A DNA stretch of 64,000 nucleotides from Lactifluus volemus (taxonomy: Eukaryota; Basidiomycota; Agaricomycetes; Russulales; Russulaceae), in contig WTXI01000011.1 in assembly GCA_022376515.1 (NCBI GenBank), positions 558,001-622,000 on the forward strand, read 5' to 3'. The position numbers and the translations under genes were made by a program. How positions within the stretch are numbered: position 1 is the stretch's first letter; each line of letters begins with the position of its first letter. The notes beneath the pieces were generated by a model. It did no database searches. It was not told the origin of the DNA and saw only the letters and a list, made by a program, of their open reading frames with translations. Below are positions 21,455 to 32,731 of this stretch, piece by piece.

Positions 21455-23696
21455 ATGGCTGGACCTTCCTTTTCAGACCCCTTTACCCATGAGAGGGCGT
21501 TTGGTTCAAACTTCTTACATGCAATACTCGCAACCACACTGTTCAGGTGCTGGTATATACTCCTTTTCTTTGGCGCCTGGTCTACCACTATTTGCGTTAT
21601 CAGCGCAAACGTAAAAAATTTGGGTATCTCGAGTTCCCTTCTCACAGTGTCGGTTGTAATTACTGCTTGGCCTTGACTTTTAACTCATCGCGTGACCTGC
21701 AGCCTCGGTACCGTTCTCGGCTTTGTGATTTCTTACAGGACAACCTCTAGTTTTGAGAGGTACAATGAGGGCCGAAGGTACTGGTCGCAAATGATATACT
21801 CCTCCCGGACAATGGCTAGGTTGATATGGTTCCATGTCCCAGGTACGTAGCACTTAGTTCTTCGAGAACGTTTTTTGACGTTTTGTAGACTCTATGCAAA
21901 TTGGCCCGGATGTACCAGCGGAAGAGCTGAAAGCTCGGATACTCGTCGAAAAAAAGACCATCCTCAATTTAATCGATGCATTCTGCGTGGCGGTCAAGCA
22001 TTACCTACGTGGTGAGGAAGGTACGCCACACATCCCTAGGTCCCCCTTGCTATTCGTTTCAACGTAATCTCAGGCATAAACTACGAGGATTTATATCATA
22101 TTGTCAAGTTTCTTCCGTCGTACGCGCTTCCAGCAGGCATACCATCCCAAGTCGACCTTTCAGCCAATAGAAATTCTCTAAACTGCACCTCGCTCAAGGA
22201 GCAAGAGCAAGAGCAGGTGACTGTTCAACATCTTTCTTCCGTCAACCCTCGTCCTGGGTCGTTTCCGGGAGTCTCTACTCATCGTTCCCCCGCCGTTCGA
22301 AACGGTGGAACACTTACCAACTCGGAGTCTGCCCCCCACCTCCCCCTACCTGCCACTTCTCCGGGAGAGACCGATATAAAGGAAAAGGCCGATTCTCTTG
22401 ACCACCCTCAGCCTGCACGTACATCCACCAGTGCTACAAGCAAGACGCAGCACAATGTCAAAGAGTCATTGAGTGAACCATTTGACTTGATTCCAGCCCG
22501 CAATCCCCCTCAGTATTCGTTATTTGATCTTTTCCCCTTCTCACTTCTGGTGAAGTACCTCACTCGTCGCGGCAGGCAAGTGAAGGGCAAGAAGGGTGCT
22601 CGCCATCGGGCAATGATGCGTAGTCAAATGGTCGGTCATAACTTGCCGCTAGAAATTTCGCTCTACTTGGTACGCCTTCCGTTCCATGAAGCCCAGTTTT
22701 CCTTTTCTCATTGACAACCCAAGAGTTCGTACGTCGCCGTGCTCCAAAATCGTAAATGCGTAGATCCTCCCACAATCAGTGAGTGCTTTGTTTGACTTGA
22801 AGGAAAGGGTCAACGAAACCTTAACTTCACGCAGCCAACTTGTTGATGGCTCTTAATCAACTGGTTGATGCTCTGACCGGACTAGAACGGATTCTGACCA
22901 CACCCATACCCTTCTCGTGCGTCCAACCGTATCCAGCAAGTCCGAGTCGCCGTATATTGACTTGTGCCTTAGGTATTCGACACATCTTTGGACTGTGACA
23001 ATCCTTTACTGCTTCTTCTTGGTACAGTCACGAGGATTCACGCTTATCTAGCTCGTATACTGACACTCGTGCGCAGCCTTTCCAGCTTTGGCTAACGCTC
23101 AGGTATCTCACAATTCCTGGGACCGTCATTGCGGTACGTGCGCCCTGTGAGCTTAAGCGCTCCGCTCTTGTCTGACAATCCTTTATCAGAGCTTTACTTT
23201 CTTCGGCTTCCTGGTTGCCGGCGAGGAAATTGAAAGTGAGTTGGAGGTCATTCTGCCTCGTGTAGTACCCCTGACCCCATATTCTTCGGCTAGACCCGTT
23301 CGGTACGTGACCACTCTCATAAATTCTGATCTCGGGTTGAACCAAAAATGATTCAGGCTATGACAAGAATGATCTGGTATGCACCCCAGCGTTCTTTGAA
23401 TTTACGTGGGCAGCTCATCTAGTTCTAGAACTTGGACCACTTTACAAACGGTATCATCCGTACGTAGCTGTCTGCTACTGTGCGTCTCTTAGGTGTATCC
23501 CGCTAACAAATCAAGTAAAGGTCAAGAGCTCGAAGCACTCACTGCGATGCCGATGCCAGATCCCAACGTGTGGGTCTTCTCGTCGATCAATGACCGCGTC
23601 TTTGACCCGCACCGTCCTGGTGCTGAGCGCGTCACGCCCGAGGAGTGGGTGGGCCGAGGAACGGACAGTATGCACATTGCCCTATCTAACATGTGA
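21455..23696 (+). CDS. Bestrophin-like anion channel protein, 528 aa
   Basis: Bestrophin/UPF0187-family membrane protein, probably a chloride or other anion channel. Thirteen exons: 21455-21648, 21703-21842, 21889-22020, 22074-22669, 22724-22778, 22835-22916, 22973-23021, 23077-23133, 23190-23235, 23294-23302, 23357-23376, 23429-23459, 23521-23696; 1587 nt, all phases consistent. Signatures are LGTVLGFVISYRTTSSFERY and EGRRYWSQMI near the first membrane segments, and further on LNQLVDALTGLERILTTPIP (bestrophin core), STHLWTVTILYCFFLPFQLW, FTFFGFLVAGEEIENPFGYD, LDHFTNGIIRQELEAL. Between the halves is an insert of about 130 residues rich in Ser, Pro, Gln and Glu (about 22190-22490), probably cytosolic. 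Exon 10 is only 9 nt and encodes part of the NPFGYD motif. Fungal members of this family are poorly studied. Confidence 0.92.
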
Positions 23697-23922
23697 ACTT
23701 TCATTCTATCTCTGAGTTTTGACACGATTGAGTCGTGCACCTATTGCTTCTGTTATCGTTGCCTTCGAACAATAAAATCTGTTAGTTAATCACGTGCGAA
23801 CGAAGCCTGATAGCCTAATCGAGTAATTTGATCACCCGGAAACCAGAAATGCTGAGCACGTCTCATCGCTGTAGATACTTTTCTCGAGTCACATCATCCA
23901 CTCTCGCAGGTTCAAGACCGAC

Positions 23923-26416
23923 ATGGCCAATATCCCTGTGAACAAAACTGCCCATCCATTCGACAAACCCCGTTTTGAAGCTTTACTCAACCGCAGGTTC
24001 TTCTACGCTCCAGCGTTTGAGATCTATGGCGGTGCGTATGGACACGCGCTTTCTGCAAGTTCATTCATTCATTTAGATCGGCTCTAGGCGTAGCCGGTTT
24101 ATACGATTATGGTCCTCCCGGCTCGTCACTGCAGGCAAATATCATCACCGAATGGCGCAAGCACTTCATCGTGGAAGACCACATGCTGGAGATCGATTCC
24201 ACCATCATGACGCCCGCGCCGGTGTTCGAGACATCTGGCCATGTTGCCCGTTTTGCAGATTGGATGGTCAAAGACGTCAAGACTGGTGACGTCCTACGTG
24301 CAGATCACTTGGTCAAAAACGTTTTCGAGGCTCGACTCGCTGGCGACCAGGAGGCGCGGGGCTTGGCCGCCCAACCACAAAAGGAGGACGAGACGAAGAA
24401 AAAGAAAAAGGTGGTTAAAACCACCGCAAAACAATTATCAGACGATGCCGTGAATGAATACCAAGTTATACTGGCGCAGGTGCGCTGCATATACCCCCGT
24501 TCCTGTCCATTTCATCATGGTCATGAGATCTCGCTTCCATACAGCTCGACAATTATTCGGGACCCGAACTAGGCGAACTATGTCGCAAGCATGACATACG
24601 AAATCCAGACACTGACAACGATGTCACAGAACCCCAACAATTTAACCTGATGTTCACCAGCAGCATCGGGCCGACAGGCCAACATCCCGGGTGAGCAGTT
24701 CACCTGACTTAATTTTTATCGTGTGACTGATGGAATGACTATACGTATACGTCAGCTACCTACGCCCGGAAACGGCGCAGGGCCACTTTCTGAACTTCTC
24801 CCGTCTGCTTGAGTTCAATAATGGTCGCGTTCCATTTGCATCTGCCCAGATTGGACGCTCCTTCCGGAATGAGATATCCCCACGCGCCGGGCTGCTCCGC
24901 GTGCGCGAATTTACCATGGCAGAGATAGAACATTACGTCGACCCTGAGGATAAACGTCACGAACGCTTCGGCGAAGTGCGTGACGTTGTTCTCGATCTCC
25001 TAGATCGAAATGTGCAGGCAAACGGCAGCACGCAAACAACGAAGACTCGCGTGGGTGAGGCGGTGGCAACTGGGATCATAGCAAATGAAACACTCGGCTA
25101 TTTTTTGGCTCGTACTCATCAGTTCCTGGTCAAGATTGGGGTCAACCCTGCCCGCCTGCGCTTCCGCCAGCACATGGCCAACGAGATGGCACATTACGCT
25201 GCAGATTGCTGGGACGCCGAAATCCAAAATTCATACGGATGGACCGAATGCGTTGGCTGTGCTGACCGTGCTGCGTACGACTTGACCGTGCACTCGAACA
25301 AGACCGGACACCCCTTGGTCGTTCGCCAAGCGCTCAAAGAGCCCATCGTCACCGAGCGCCTGGTTGCTGAATTCAACAAAAAGGTTCTTGGAAAGACCTT
25401 CGGTAAGGACGCAGGGGTGATACAGAACATCTTTGCAGAATTGGGTGAGTCGCGTCTGCTCGAGATCCAAGGGGAGCTAGACAAGGGGTGCGTGGTTTCC
25501 GGGGAAACCGCCTTATGGCCACTTACATCATGCTGTAGATCCACCATTGTCGCTACACCCGATGGGAGGGAGCTTACGCTAACTCCGGAAGTCATCACGG
25601 TCGAACGTAAGACGTTCAAGCAGTCCAGTACGTGGAATATTTCGGACGAAAAGTGGGCCAGCCACTAAGCTGTTGTCCCATCAGTCCGTGAATTCACCCC
25701 AAACGTCATCGAGCCCTCCTTTGGCCTCGGACGCATTTTATATGTCCTCCTGGAACACAATTTCTGGGCTCGGGAGCAGGATATAGAGCGCGGGGTAAGT
25801 GTCGCGGCTACTTGGGCCAATTTACTGGGACGAGGTTCTATTTGTCCCTGTCAGGTGCTTTCCATACCTCCGGTGGTTGCCCCCACCAAGGTGCTCATTG
25901 TGCCACTGAGCGCAAAGGAAGAGTTCAACCCTCTCATACAGGAAGTTTGTACGTCAGACTTTGTCATTTAGCCGCAGATTAGACATGGTGGTTCTCATTG
26001 TTTGGTTAGCTTCGAAGCTGCGCAAAGCGGGTATCTTCTCACGGGTCGATGATTCCAACACTTCTATAGGGAAACGATACGCGCGCAATGACGAACTTGG
26101 CACGCCCTTTGGTGTGACGCTCGATTTCGCTTGTGAGTATGGACCTGATGACGAGTCGGCAATGTCTGACGTGTGTCATTGGCGCACAGCGGTCCAGAAT
26201 CGGACGATGACACTACGGTACGTCTATTCCTCCGCACTCGCAAGCGAGAGTCTGCTTGCTCATCTGCTCAGGGAGCGCGACACCACCGGACAACTAATTG
26301 GGGATATTGACGATGTCATCTCGGTGCTCATTGACCTCGTCAATGGTAACGCGGATTGGGCCGCGGCCTGCACTCGGCTCCCCGCATATGACGGAATTCA
26401 GGCTATCATTGATTAA
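23923..26416 (+). CDS. GRS1: Glycyl-tRNA synthetase, 655 aa
   Basis: Class II aminoacyl-tRNA synthetase that charges tRNA-Gly; in fungi one gene often supplies both cytosol and mitochondria. Ten exons: 23923-24031, 24088-24479, 24545-24690, 24756-25487, 25539-25627, 25685-25794, 25855-25948, 26010-26132, 26190-26217, 26272-26416; 1968 nt, all phases consistent. Motifs: [20 protein letters not shown] (motif 1 region), [40 protein letters not shown] (motif 2), [39 protein letters not shown] (motif 3), then the anticodon-binding domain from about [13 protein letters not shown] to the end. A lysine-rich insert (about 24388-24430) is a usual eukaryotic feature. No mitochondrial presequence is visible before the ATG. 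A splice-acceptor-like CTCTCGCAG lies at 23901-23909, so a 5' UTR intron is possible. Confidence 0.97.
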
Positions 26417-28878
26417 ACGGCATTGCCTCATGCGTCAGGACCTTTTTTTGGGGTGCCAAATCCATCTCGGCGGAGGACACAGGGGCGTAAATAAGGAAGG
26501 TATATCAAAAAGAATGCGGTGGTGTGTGATAGATTTAGCGGTATAAACGACATCGTCGTTGTCTCGTGTTCTAGTCAAGTGACCAACTGTGAGGAACCTG
26601 GAACCAAGACAACCGCTTGTTGCACGTGTGGAGGGCGACGTGCGTACTACGAAACAGATAATGATTTGCCTCTCGCCTCTCGGCTTCTTCCTGTACGAAG
26701 ACCAGGCAAACGGTGCACGACCGATTTGTTATTCTTAGTGCAATTTTACTACCCCCACTAGCCTGAGAGGCTTTGTCACCCTCTGGCATACGTGGGTAAA
26801 ATCGCGCATCGGAGGATGGTTGACAGACCGGTATGCCATCACGGGAATGTGCGCCCCGAGAGCTTAGGACTAACCCGAGATGACCCTAGCTTTATCTTGC
26901 GAACGTGTGGCCGCATATACGCTTGGGCGTGCGACGAAACATGCCGTATGAGGTTCACGTGTCGGAGGCATCTCCCATAGGAGCTAGCATGGATGACCCC
27001 ATTATTGGTTGCATCGCCGTAAGCAGATGACGAAGGGGTGGGTGTGAAACCATCTGACCTCCAGTTATCACCCACTCTATCATTTGATAATTAAACTGGA
27101 CCCGAGATCCTCGGGAAGCTGGATCGGGTTTGTCGGTCGTGGGCGGGCAACGTCGCATCTTTAATATTTTTTTGGGGAACACTCTCTGGCTTAGTCGAAG
27201 GCAAAGAAAGACCTAGGCCCGACAACTAGCCATCCATCAAAATGGTCGGCTGGTGACGCCCGGGGTTGAAGGTCGACAGTGACGCTTAAAGGCGGACAAT
27301 ATATTCCTAAGGGTCATGTGGGCGCTCAAAATAGGCGGCGTGCGAGAATAGGTATGTACAGATAATGATGGGCGCAAGTTCCAGGCCCAATGACGCGAGA
27401 CCTCATGTGTGGGATTGAAATTTAGGAAAGTTGCGTTAACGCAAGACAGGCGCTGCGGGGAAGGTTGGTGGCTGGCGCTCGGTCTTGTCCGTGAGCATCA
27501 CACACCCCTCCCTCCCCCCCTTTCCCCCGATGCCGGGTTGTAAAAAGCAAAAAAATATAAAATAAACGGGCGTCAAGACGGAGCGCTGAAAGACAGTTTC
27601 CACCCACCCTCCTCCGATTCGGGGTGTTCCGAGGATGTGCAACTCAGGAAGACCGGGTGGGGTAGTGATTGTTGTTGGAAACGAAAGGATTAAAACCGCG
27701 AGGAAAAGTGGGGACTAGGAAGGTTCTTTTTGACAACGAGAGAGGAAATTGACATGGAGAGAGGGAAGGGCAGGTGTCAAGTGCCGTACTGCAGCCGAGC
27801 CGAAACAGGAAATAGTAAGGGATGATACTTAACTGCGACCAGCAGAACGGGCCACTCCATCCGTGATGACAATTTATACGACTCTAGCGTCGCCGTTTCA
27901 GGGTAAGCGGTGATCTATATCTTCGGCAGTTGTACTTCATTTCTCAGGATGAGTAGCAATGCCTAGCGCTTGTACGTATGGCAAAAAGAGATACGAAAAT
28001 GACATCTGTAAAACTAAACTGGCTTGGAAGTCTCTAGGGCCAGTTCCCGAAAGGTCTTGAACACCTCTGAGAAAAAATAGAAGGGGAACTAACTGATGAA
28101 TGAATAGCGAAGGATGACGGGGTCGGTCACGAGGTAGACGAGAGGGGAGAGGTGGATGGTAAAATGAGTGAGGGGAGTGAAGGTTAAGTACGTCAAATGA
28201 GTGGGAAAAATAACGGGGATGACGAAATAAAAGAGCAAGTAGGACGATAAGTTTTTAGTTTTGGATTGAGATCGAGAATAAAGGGAGATCGGAGGGGGGG
28301 GGGATGGATGAGCGTGGATCAAAAAGTTCATGAGGACTCGGAGGGGCTGGACTCGGTGTACCTGACTTGAGCTCGTGTAGATGGCTAGGCTAGAACTACC
28401 GGTGGGGTGGAGCAACATCCGAGGCGAATCGAGGGGAGGGGTACACCCTAGTACTGTAAATGTAGCCGTATCTCTAACTGTAATGGGGGAGGAACCCTTA
28501 TCTCGGATTGGACACGCCGCAGTTAGGAAGGAGAAGGCAATGCAAAGGCGAAGGGGGGGGGATCTGGTCGAAATGTGCGCGCGTTCTTTGCCTGTCTAAG
28601 CAAGATTCCCATTGGATAATGAAACCGATTGGACAGGTTTGAAAATGACGAGAAAAAAGGTCCTGAGAGAGAGATAGATCTATAGATGGTCACCAAGTCA
28701 GTCCTAAACTGAAACTGGTGCCCTCCATCTCGCTTTATGGCTATGGCCACCCTCTCGGCCCAAGAGCTATAAAACCTATTCCTCTTTCTCTACTCTCCCT
28801 TTGACACATCCCCAATCAACTCCCTTTCCTCACTCTCTGTATTTTTATCACAACTACCTCTCTCACACTACTCTCACC
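26417..28878. other. Intergenic, no gene recognised
   Basis: No recognised coding region. Short frames exist on both strands without domains. G-runs occur near 28292-28300 and 28551-28560. The last 110 bp contain a TATA box and a CT-rich leader of the next gene. Confidence 0.5.
28768..28774 (+). promoter_or_regulatory. TATA box of the small gene at 28879
   Basis: TATAAAA lies 105 bp upstream of the ATG and is followed by a CT-rich tract (CCTCTTTCTCTACTCTCCC) up to the start. This arrangement is common in strongly expressed basidiomycete genes. The assignment rests on sequence and position only. Confidence 0.55.
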
Positions 28879-29383
28879 ATGCCCGACGCGTCCAAGCCTA
28901 TCCAAAAGAGCGGTGCTCCCTCTCACCTCGTCGCCCTCCCCAGTCTCTCCAATTCACTCTCCTCACTACCTCAAGCCAAGAGCCTTGCGCATGTGTCAGT
29001 CTACACATCGTCAATGTCCGGCCAACACGCTGCGGACAGTGAAGCCAAGGTGTGTAATCTCCCTTTCACCCCCTTTGATAGTGGGTGGAACTCAACCTGG
29101 ATACCCCTCCCCCCCGTCTTTGTTAGCTTAAAAAGGCATTGTCGAACAATGCTGGGTCGGCGCAAACGCTAGCGTACGCGAACTCAGTAAGTCGTGCGCC
29201 CGTTTGCGCCCGGATAGTTCACACAGCTGAACACCGCCTACAGCCAACATCCGCAGCTTCTCACAATCAACAGACCTCTCAACCGCTCATGATGAGAAAG
29301 CCGGTAAGTTATCATTTGTCAACATACCCAGAACATCCGCTCATACTCGATTCCCCCAGGTTCGAACAAAACTACAGGCCTAA
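28879..29383 (+). CDS. Small protein of unknown function, 104 aa
   Basis: Four exons with clean GT-AG introns: 28879-29049, 29127-29186, 29244-29303, 29360-29383 (171 + 60 + 60 + 24 nt, all phase 0). The protein is rich in Ser, Ala, Gln and Lys: it starts MPDASKPIQKSGAPSHLVAL, has SLAHVSVYTSSMSGQHAADS, a short amphipathic part LKKALSNNAGSAQTLAYANS, and ends MMRKPVRTKLQA. There is no signal peptide, membrane span or known domain. Four regular introns, a TATA box and a CT-rich leader argue for a real, possibly highly transcribed gene. I do not recognise a family. Confidence 0.65.
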
Positions 29384-30472
29384 CGGTCAACAATACAACT
29401 CTTAGACTTTCTGGGTGCTTTCCGGGACTTTCGCATACAGGTTAATTTTTGTTTCTTCGTATATCTTTTGTCTGCATGCATATCATCATAGACGGGTGTT
29501 ACTGGAATTCCCAACCCCCCCTCCCCATTGTCGCATTCCTCACATCATTATATCTCTCCCCGACGCACATTGTCGATACCATCCATCCGCATCACATACT
29601 CTTTTCCGTGCTACCTACCTACAATCATCTGGGCTTTTTTTTACTTGTTGGTATCCACTGTCAATGTTGGCCTACGCTGCGCTGGTGTGCGTGCCACCAA
29701 ATATTTTTTTTTATAAAAAAAAAAATTCATCAGTTGTTTGATTGTCGGTTAAAGATATCATGTTGTTGTTGATCGGCTTTCTCCGTTTCTGACTCATTGC
29801 TACGAGATGCAACTGACTCAGATTCTTATTCCGCCGTCCTCGAGGGGAAAAACAGTTTCACAAGCACTTTTTTGTGCCTTCATAATAATAATCTTCGCAT
29901 TTCCCGCCAGTGAATTGCTTTATCAGACACTTTTGATGTTTTCTGGATTCGTGCACTTTGATAAGCGAAGTCTGTCTTACTTTTGGTCCCCGTTCGGCGT
30001 TTCTCATCATCGCTTTCAAAACAACGAACAGTTCCATTTTCTATCTATCGTACACGAGGCAATCGTCCGCCCTCATCGCGACATTAGATCGTCAGCTCAC
30101 GAAAACATTACCTATTCTATCTGCTCAAGGATGTCCTCCCTCACGCTTTATTAATTATGAACGCCCTTGTGTCCATCCCTGCCTCCGTGAGTAAGGGTAA
30201 GCCGTCGAGACCGGATCTCCGATCTACGTGGAATGTTCAACTTTCCAAGTGCTCCCACCCACTACCACCACCACGTTCTTAGTGTAGCAAATGGAGGTCC
30301 AATTCCTAGATCACCGCGGTGCCAAGTCGCCCTTTACTTTTTGCCACTTGCGGGCGGATCGCCTTCCGCCCAAAACACACCACCACAACCTACTCTCATA
30401 ACTGCTGTACGCGGCAATAGAGTCCGACTTTTGGATACCCTTTCCCGGATTTTGCGTTTTCGTGCTTCTCGG

Positions 30473-30488
30473 TTTTTTTTTTTTTTTT
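30473..30488. repeat. T16 homopolymer
   Basis: Sixteen consecutive T, the longest homopolymer I saw in the window. Confidence 0.9.
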
Positions 30489-32091
30489 GGCTTGTTGTTT
30501 TTACCTCCGGTTGTCTGTTGGCACGCAGTTTTCGCCCATCGCCGTCCGCCCATCTGCCATCGCCATCTGCCAATCCGGCCCCCCCATCAGCCCTGACTCG
30601 GCTTCTCTTCTTTTGCCCGTTCTATCTTCCTCGAGGTGTGTCTGCTGCAAGGTACACCATTCATTTAGCAATGCCGTGAGTGGGTACGCCGCCACAGCTT
30701 TGACTGATAGCGTTTGCCTTGTCATCCCATCCCCCCATCTCGGATCGGATACTTGCGAACGAAGCAACGTTGCCAGTTGACGGCAGCTTGGCTGCGGGCA
30801 GTGGTCCAACACTATGGGGTTTCGTAACACCCAAATTCATACCAACGAAATGACAATTTTTTTTTGCGCTCGCTTGCACTAAACCCCTTGTAGCAGTGAA
30901 TTAATTTTGTGAGAGAGGATGAGGTTGACATACTACGCAGCCCTCACGAACGACGCGGATGGGTCCACGGGACAGGTTTCGACATTAACGTGGAATCGGA
31001 TCTTCGCTACAAACTCTGTTCTTTTCGTTATAGATCGAGTCAAAGGCTCGCTTTCTGCGGTATCCACGACCGACGCGCGAAGGTGCGTCCGATCGGCGTC
31101 GACAGTGGGGAATGAACCTCGCCACCCGACCAAAAGCTGCTGATAGAACCCTTCCCCCCCCCTCCTTCCCTCTAAAAAACTTCGAATTTCGGGAAGCAAG
31201 TCTTTTGTCCCAACTGTAAACCTTGTTTTTATGGCAGCTTCGCAGTATCTCGGGCGCTTTTTCCACCTGGGGGAACACATTCAGAAGCTCCGGGGCTTTG
31301 ACAACGACCAACTGCGGCAACTGCTGGCGTTATCTTTATCTCTCACTCTCACTCTCTCACTCTCCAACCCCGCGCACCAATCCTGGGGTACCACGCCCCC
31401 CAAAGATTGTCTTTACGGCATTCTCTTTTCAGTTGCCCCAACATTCTTCTTCGCTTGCCCGGAGGGGTATGCTCACGCGAACGAAAATTTCACTCGTTTA
31501 ACTTTTTTTTTTAAAATAAAAAAAAGGTTTTAAAGGAAGAATGAATGTGTGCCACTTTTCTTCAAAAAAACTGAAATATAACCCGGAATTCGCTGATCTC
31601 GAACGTGTGTACCAAGTATGTACCTTTTGTCTGATATGATGATCTTCTCTGGACCCGTTCATCTCCGCCTATCATCATAGCCAATCTACCTCAGGGTTGC
31701 CCATAGCAGTATATATGTTATAAAACCCCAAGCCATCTTCCCCAACACGGCAAGCCAACCCACCGATTCTCCATGCTTTTAGTCCCTCCGCGGAGTACGG
31801 ACCGACAATTTAGAGTTGTTATACTTGATAAATATTAAGCAAACCACTCTCTGCACAATGCACAGTGCACACCGCTCGCAATCACACTTTTCTTCCTCGT
31901 GTCACCTGACTCGTCCAGCCAACCCACGGGCATGGGATTTCGTTTGTGGGCCAGCGAATAAATCGACCCATCGTCGGCGCACGTTTGCTTTTTTTTCGTT
32001 ATACAAGCGTCTATAGATGTTGCGGCCCTCGTGCGTCGTTAATCTCTTGCAGCCTCGTGTGCCAACAGTTTGGCAGGTTTGGGTCGTCGAT

Positions 32092-32124
32092 ACACCACCA
32101 CCACCACCACCACCACCACCACCC
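32092..32124. repeat. CAC/ACC trinucleotide microsatellite
   Basis: About eleven tandem ACC units, not inside a gene I can support. A related imperfect CCACCT array follows about 80 bp later. Confidence 0.85.
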
Positions 32125-32731
32125 TCGCACGTGTTAACCAGAACTTCTACGTGTGTGTGTGAGCCAATCAATACCTGCAGCCGCTCTGGACCCCCACCTC
32201 CCCTTCACCTCCACCTCCACCTCCACAGCCCAAAACAGCGTGTGGTACGTTCACCTTTCCGGCATCTGTTCAGCTTTCCGTAACACGCCAACGTACCAAA
32301 AGATAAGCGCGGCAACCGCGCCGAATTGTAATTTGAATTTTAATTTAAACTACCTAGCCCCTCAACTCGCCCATGGGCCAGACCCTCCGCCCATGTTGTG
32401 CCACCACCACTCCATCAAGCAAACCTTTAGTGACAGGGTCTTGTCTTTTGCATTTCGATCAAATAGTTGTAGTTGGGAAGCCTTCCATTGGGTAGATGAT
32501 TTATAGATAAATGCTGATCAACAAATGGACTAATACAAAAACGACGATGGCGTGAGATAGCAAAACAGCAAGAGATACACGGGACGAATAGAAGGTTAAT
32601 GGTCACAATGGTCATGAGAAGCGGATCTTCGCCGGGATTTGTTGAGGGGGGGGACTGTGAGATTCCGAACGAGACTATTGGAAGGGTTTGAGAAAGTGTG
32701 TGTGTGTGCGTAGTAGTAGAGTAGCTGTATC

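Larger units (their letters stand above)
29384..32731. other. Gene-poor, homopolymer-rich stretch
   Basis: No gene recognised over 3.3 kb. The stretch is unusually rich in T, A and C runs: T/A tracts about 29699-29727, T16 at 30473-30488, T/A tracts about 31502-31526, a CAC array at 32092-32124 and a CCACCT array near 32203-32227. Short frames here are composition effects. Confidence 0.55.

Noticed and set aside
22217..22714. Separate gene inside the bestrophin locus
   Set aside because: This frame is exon 4 of the bestrophin gene; the phases on both sides require it.
32092..32124. Possible CRISPR-like array
   Set aside because: Simple trinucleotide tandem repeat without spacers, in a eukaryotic genome.
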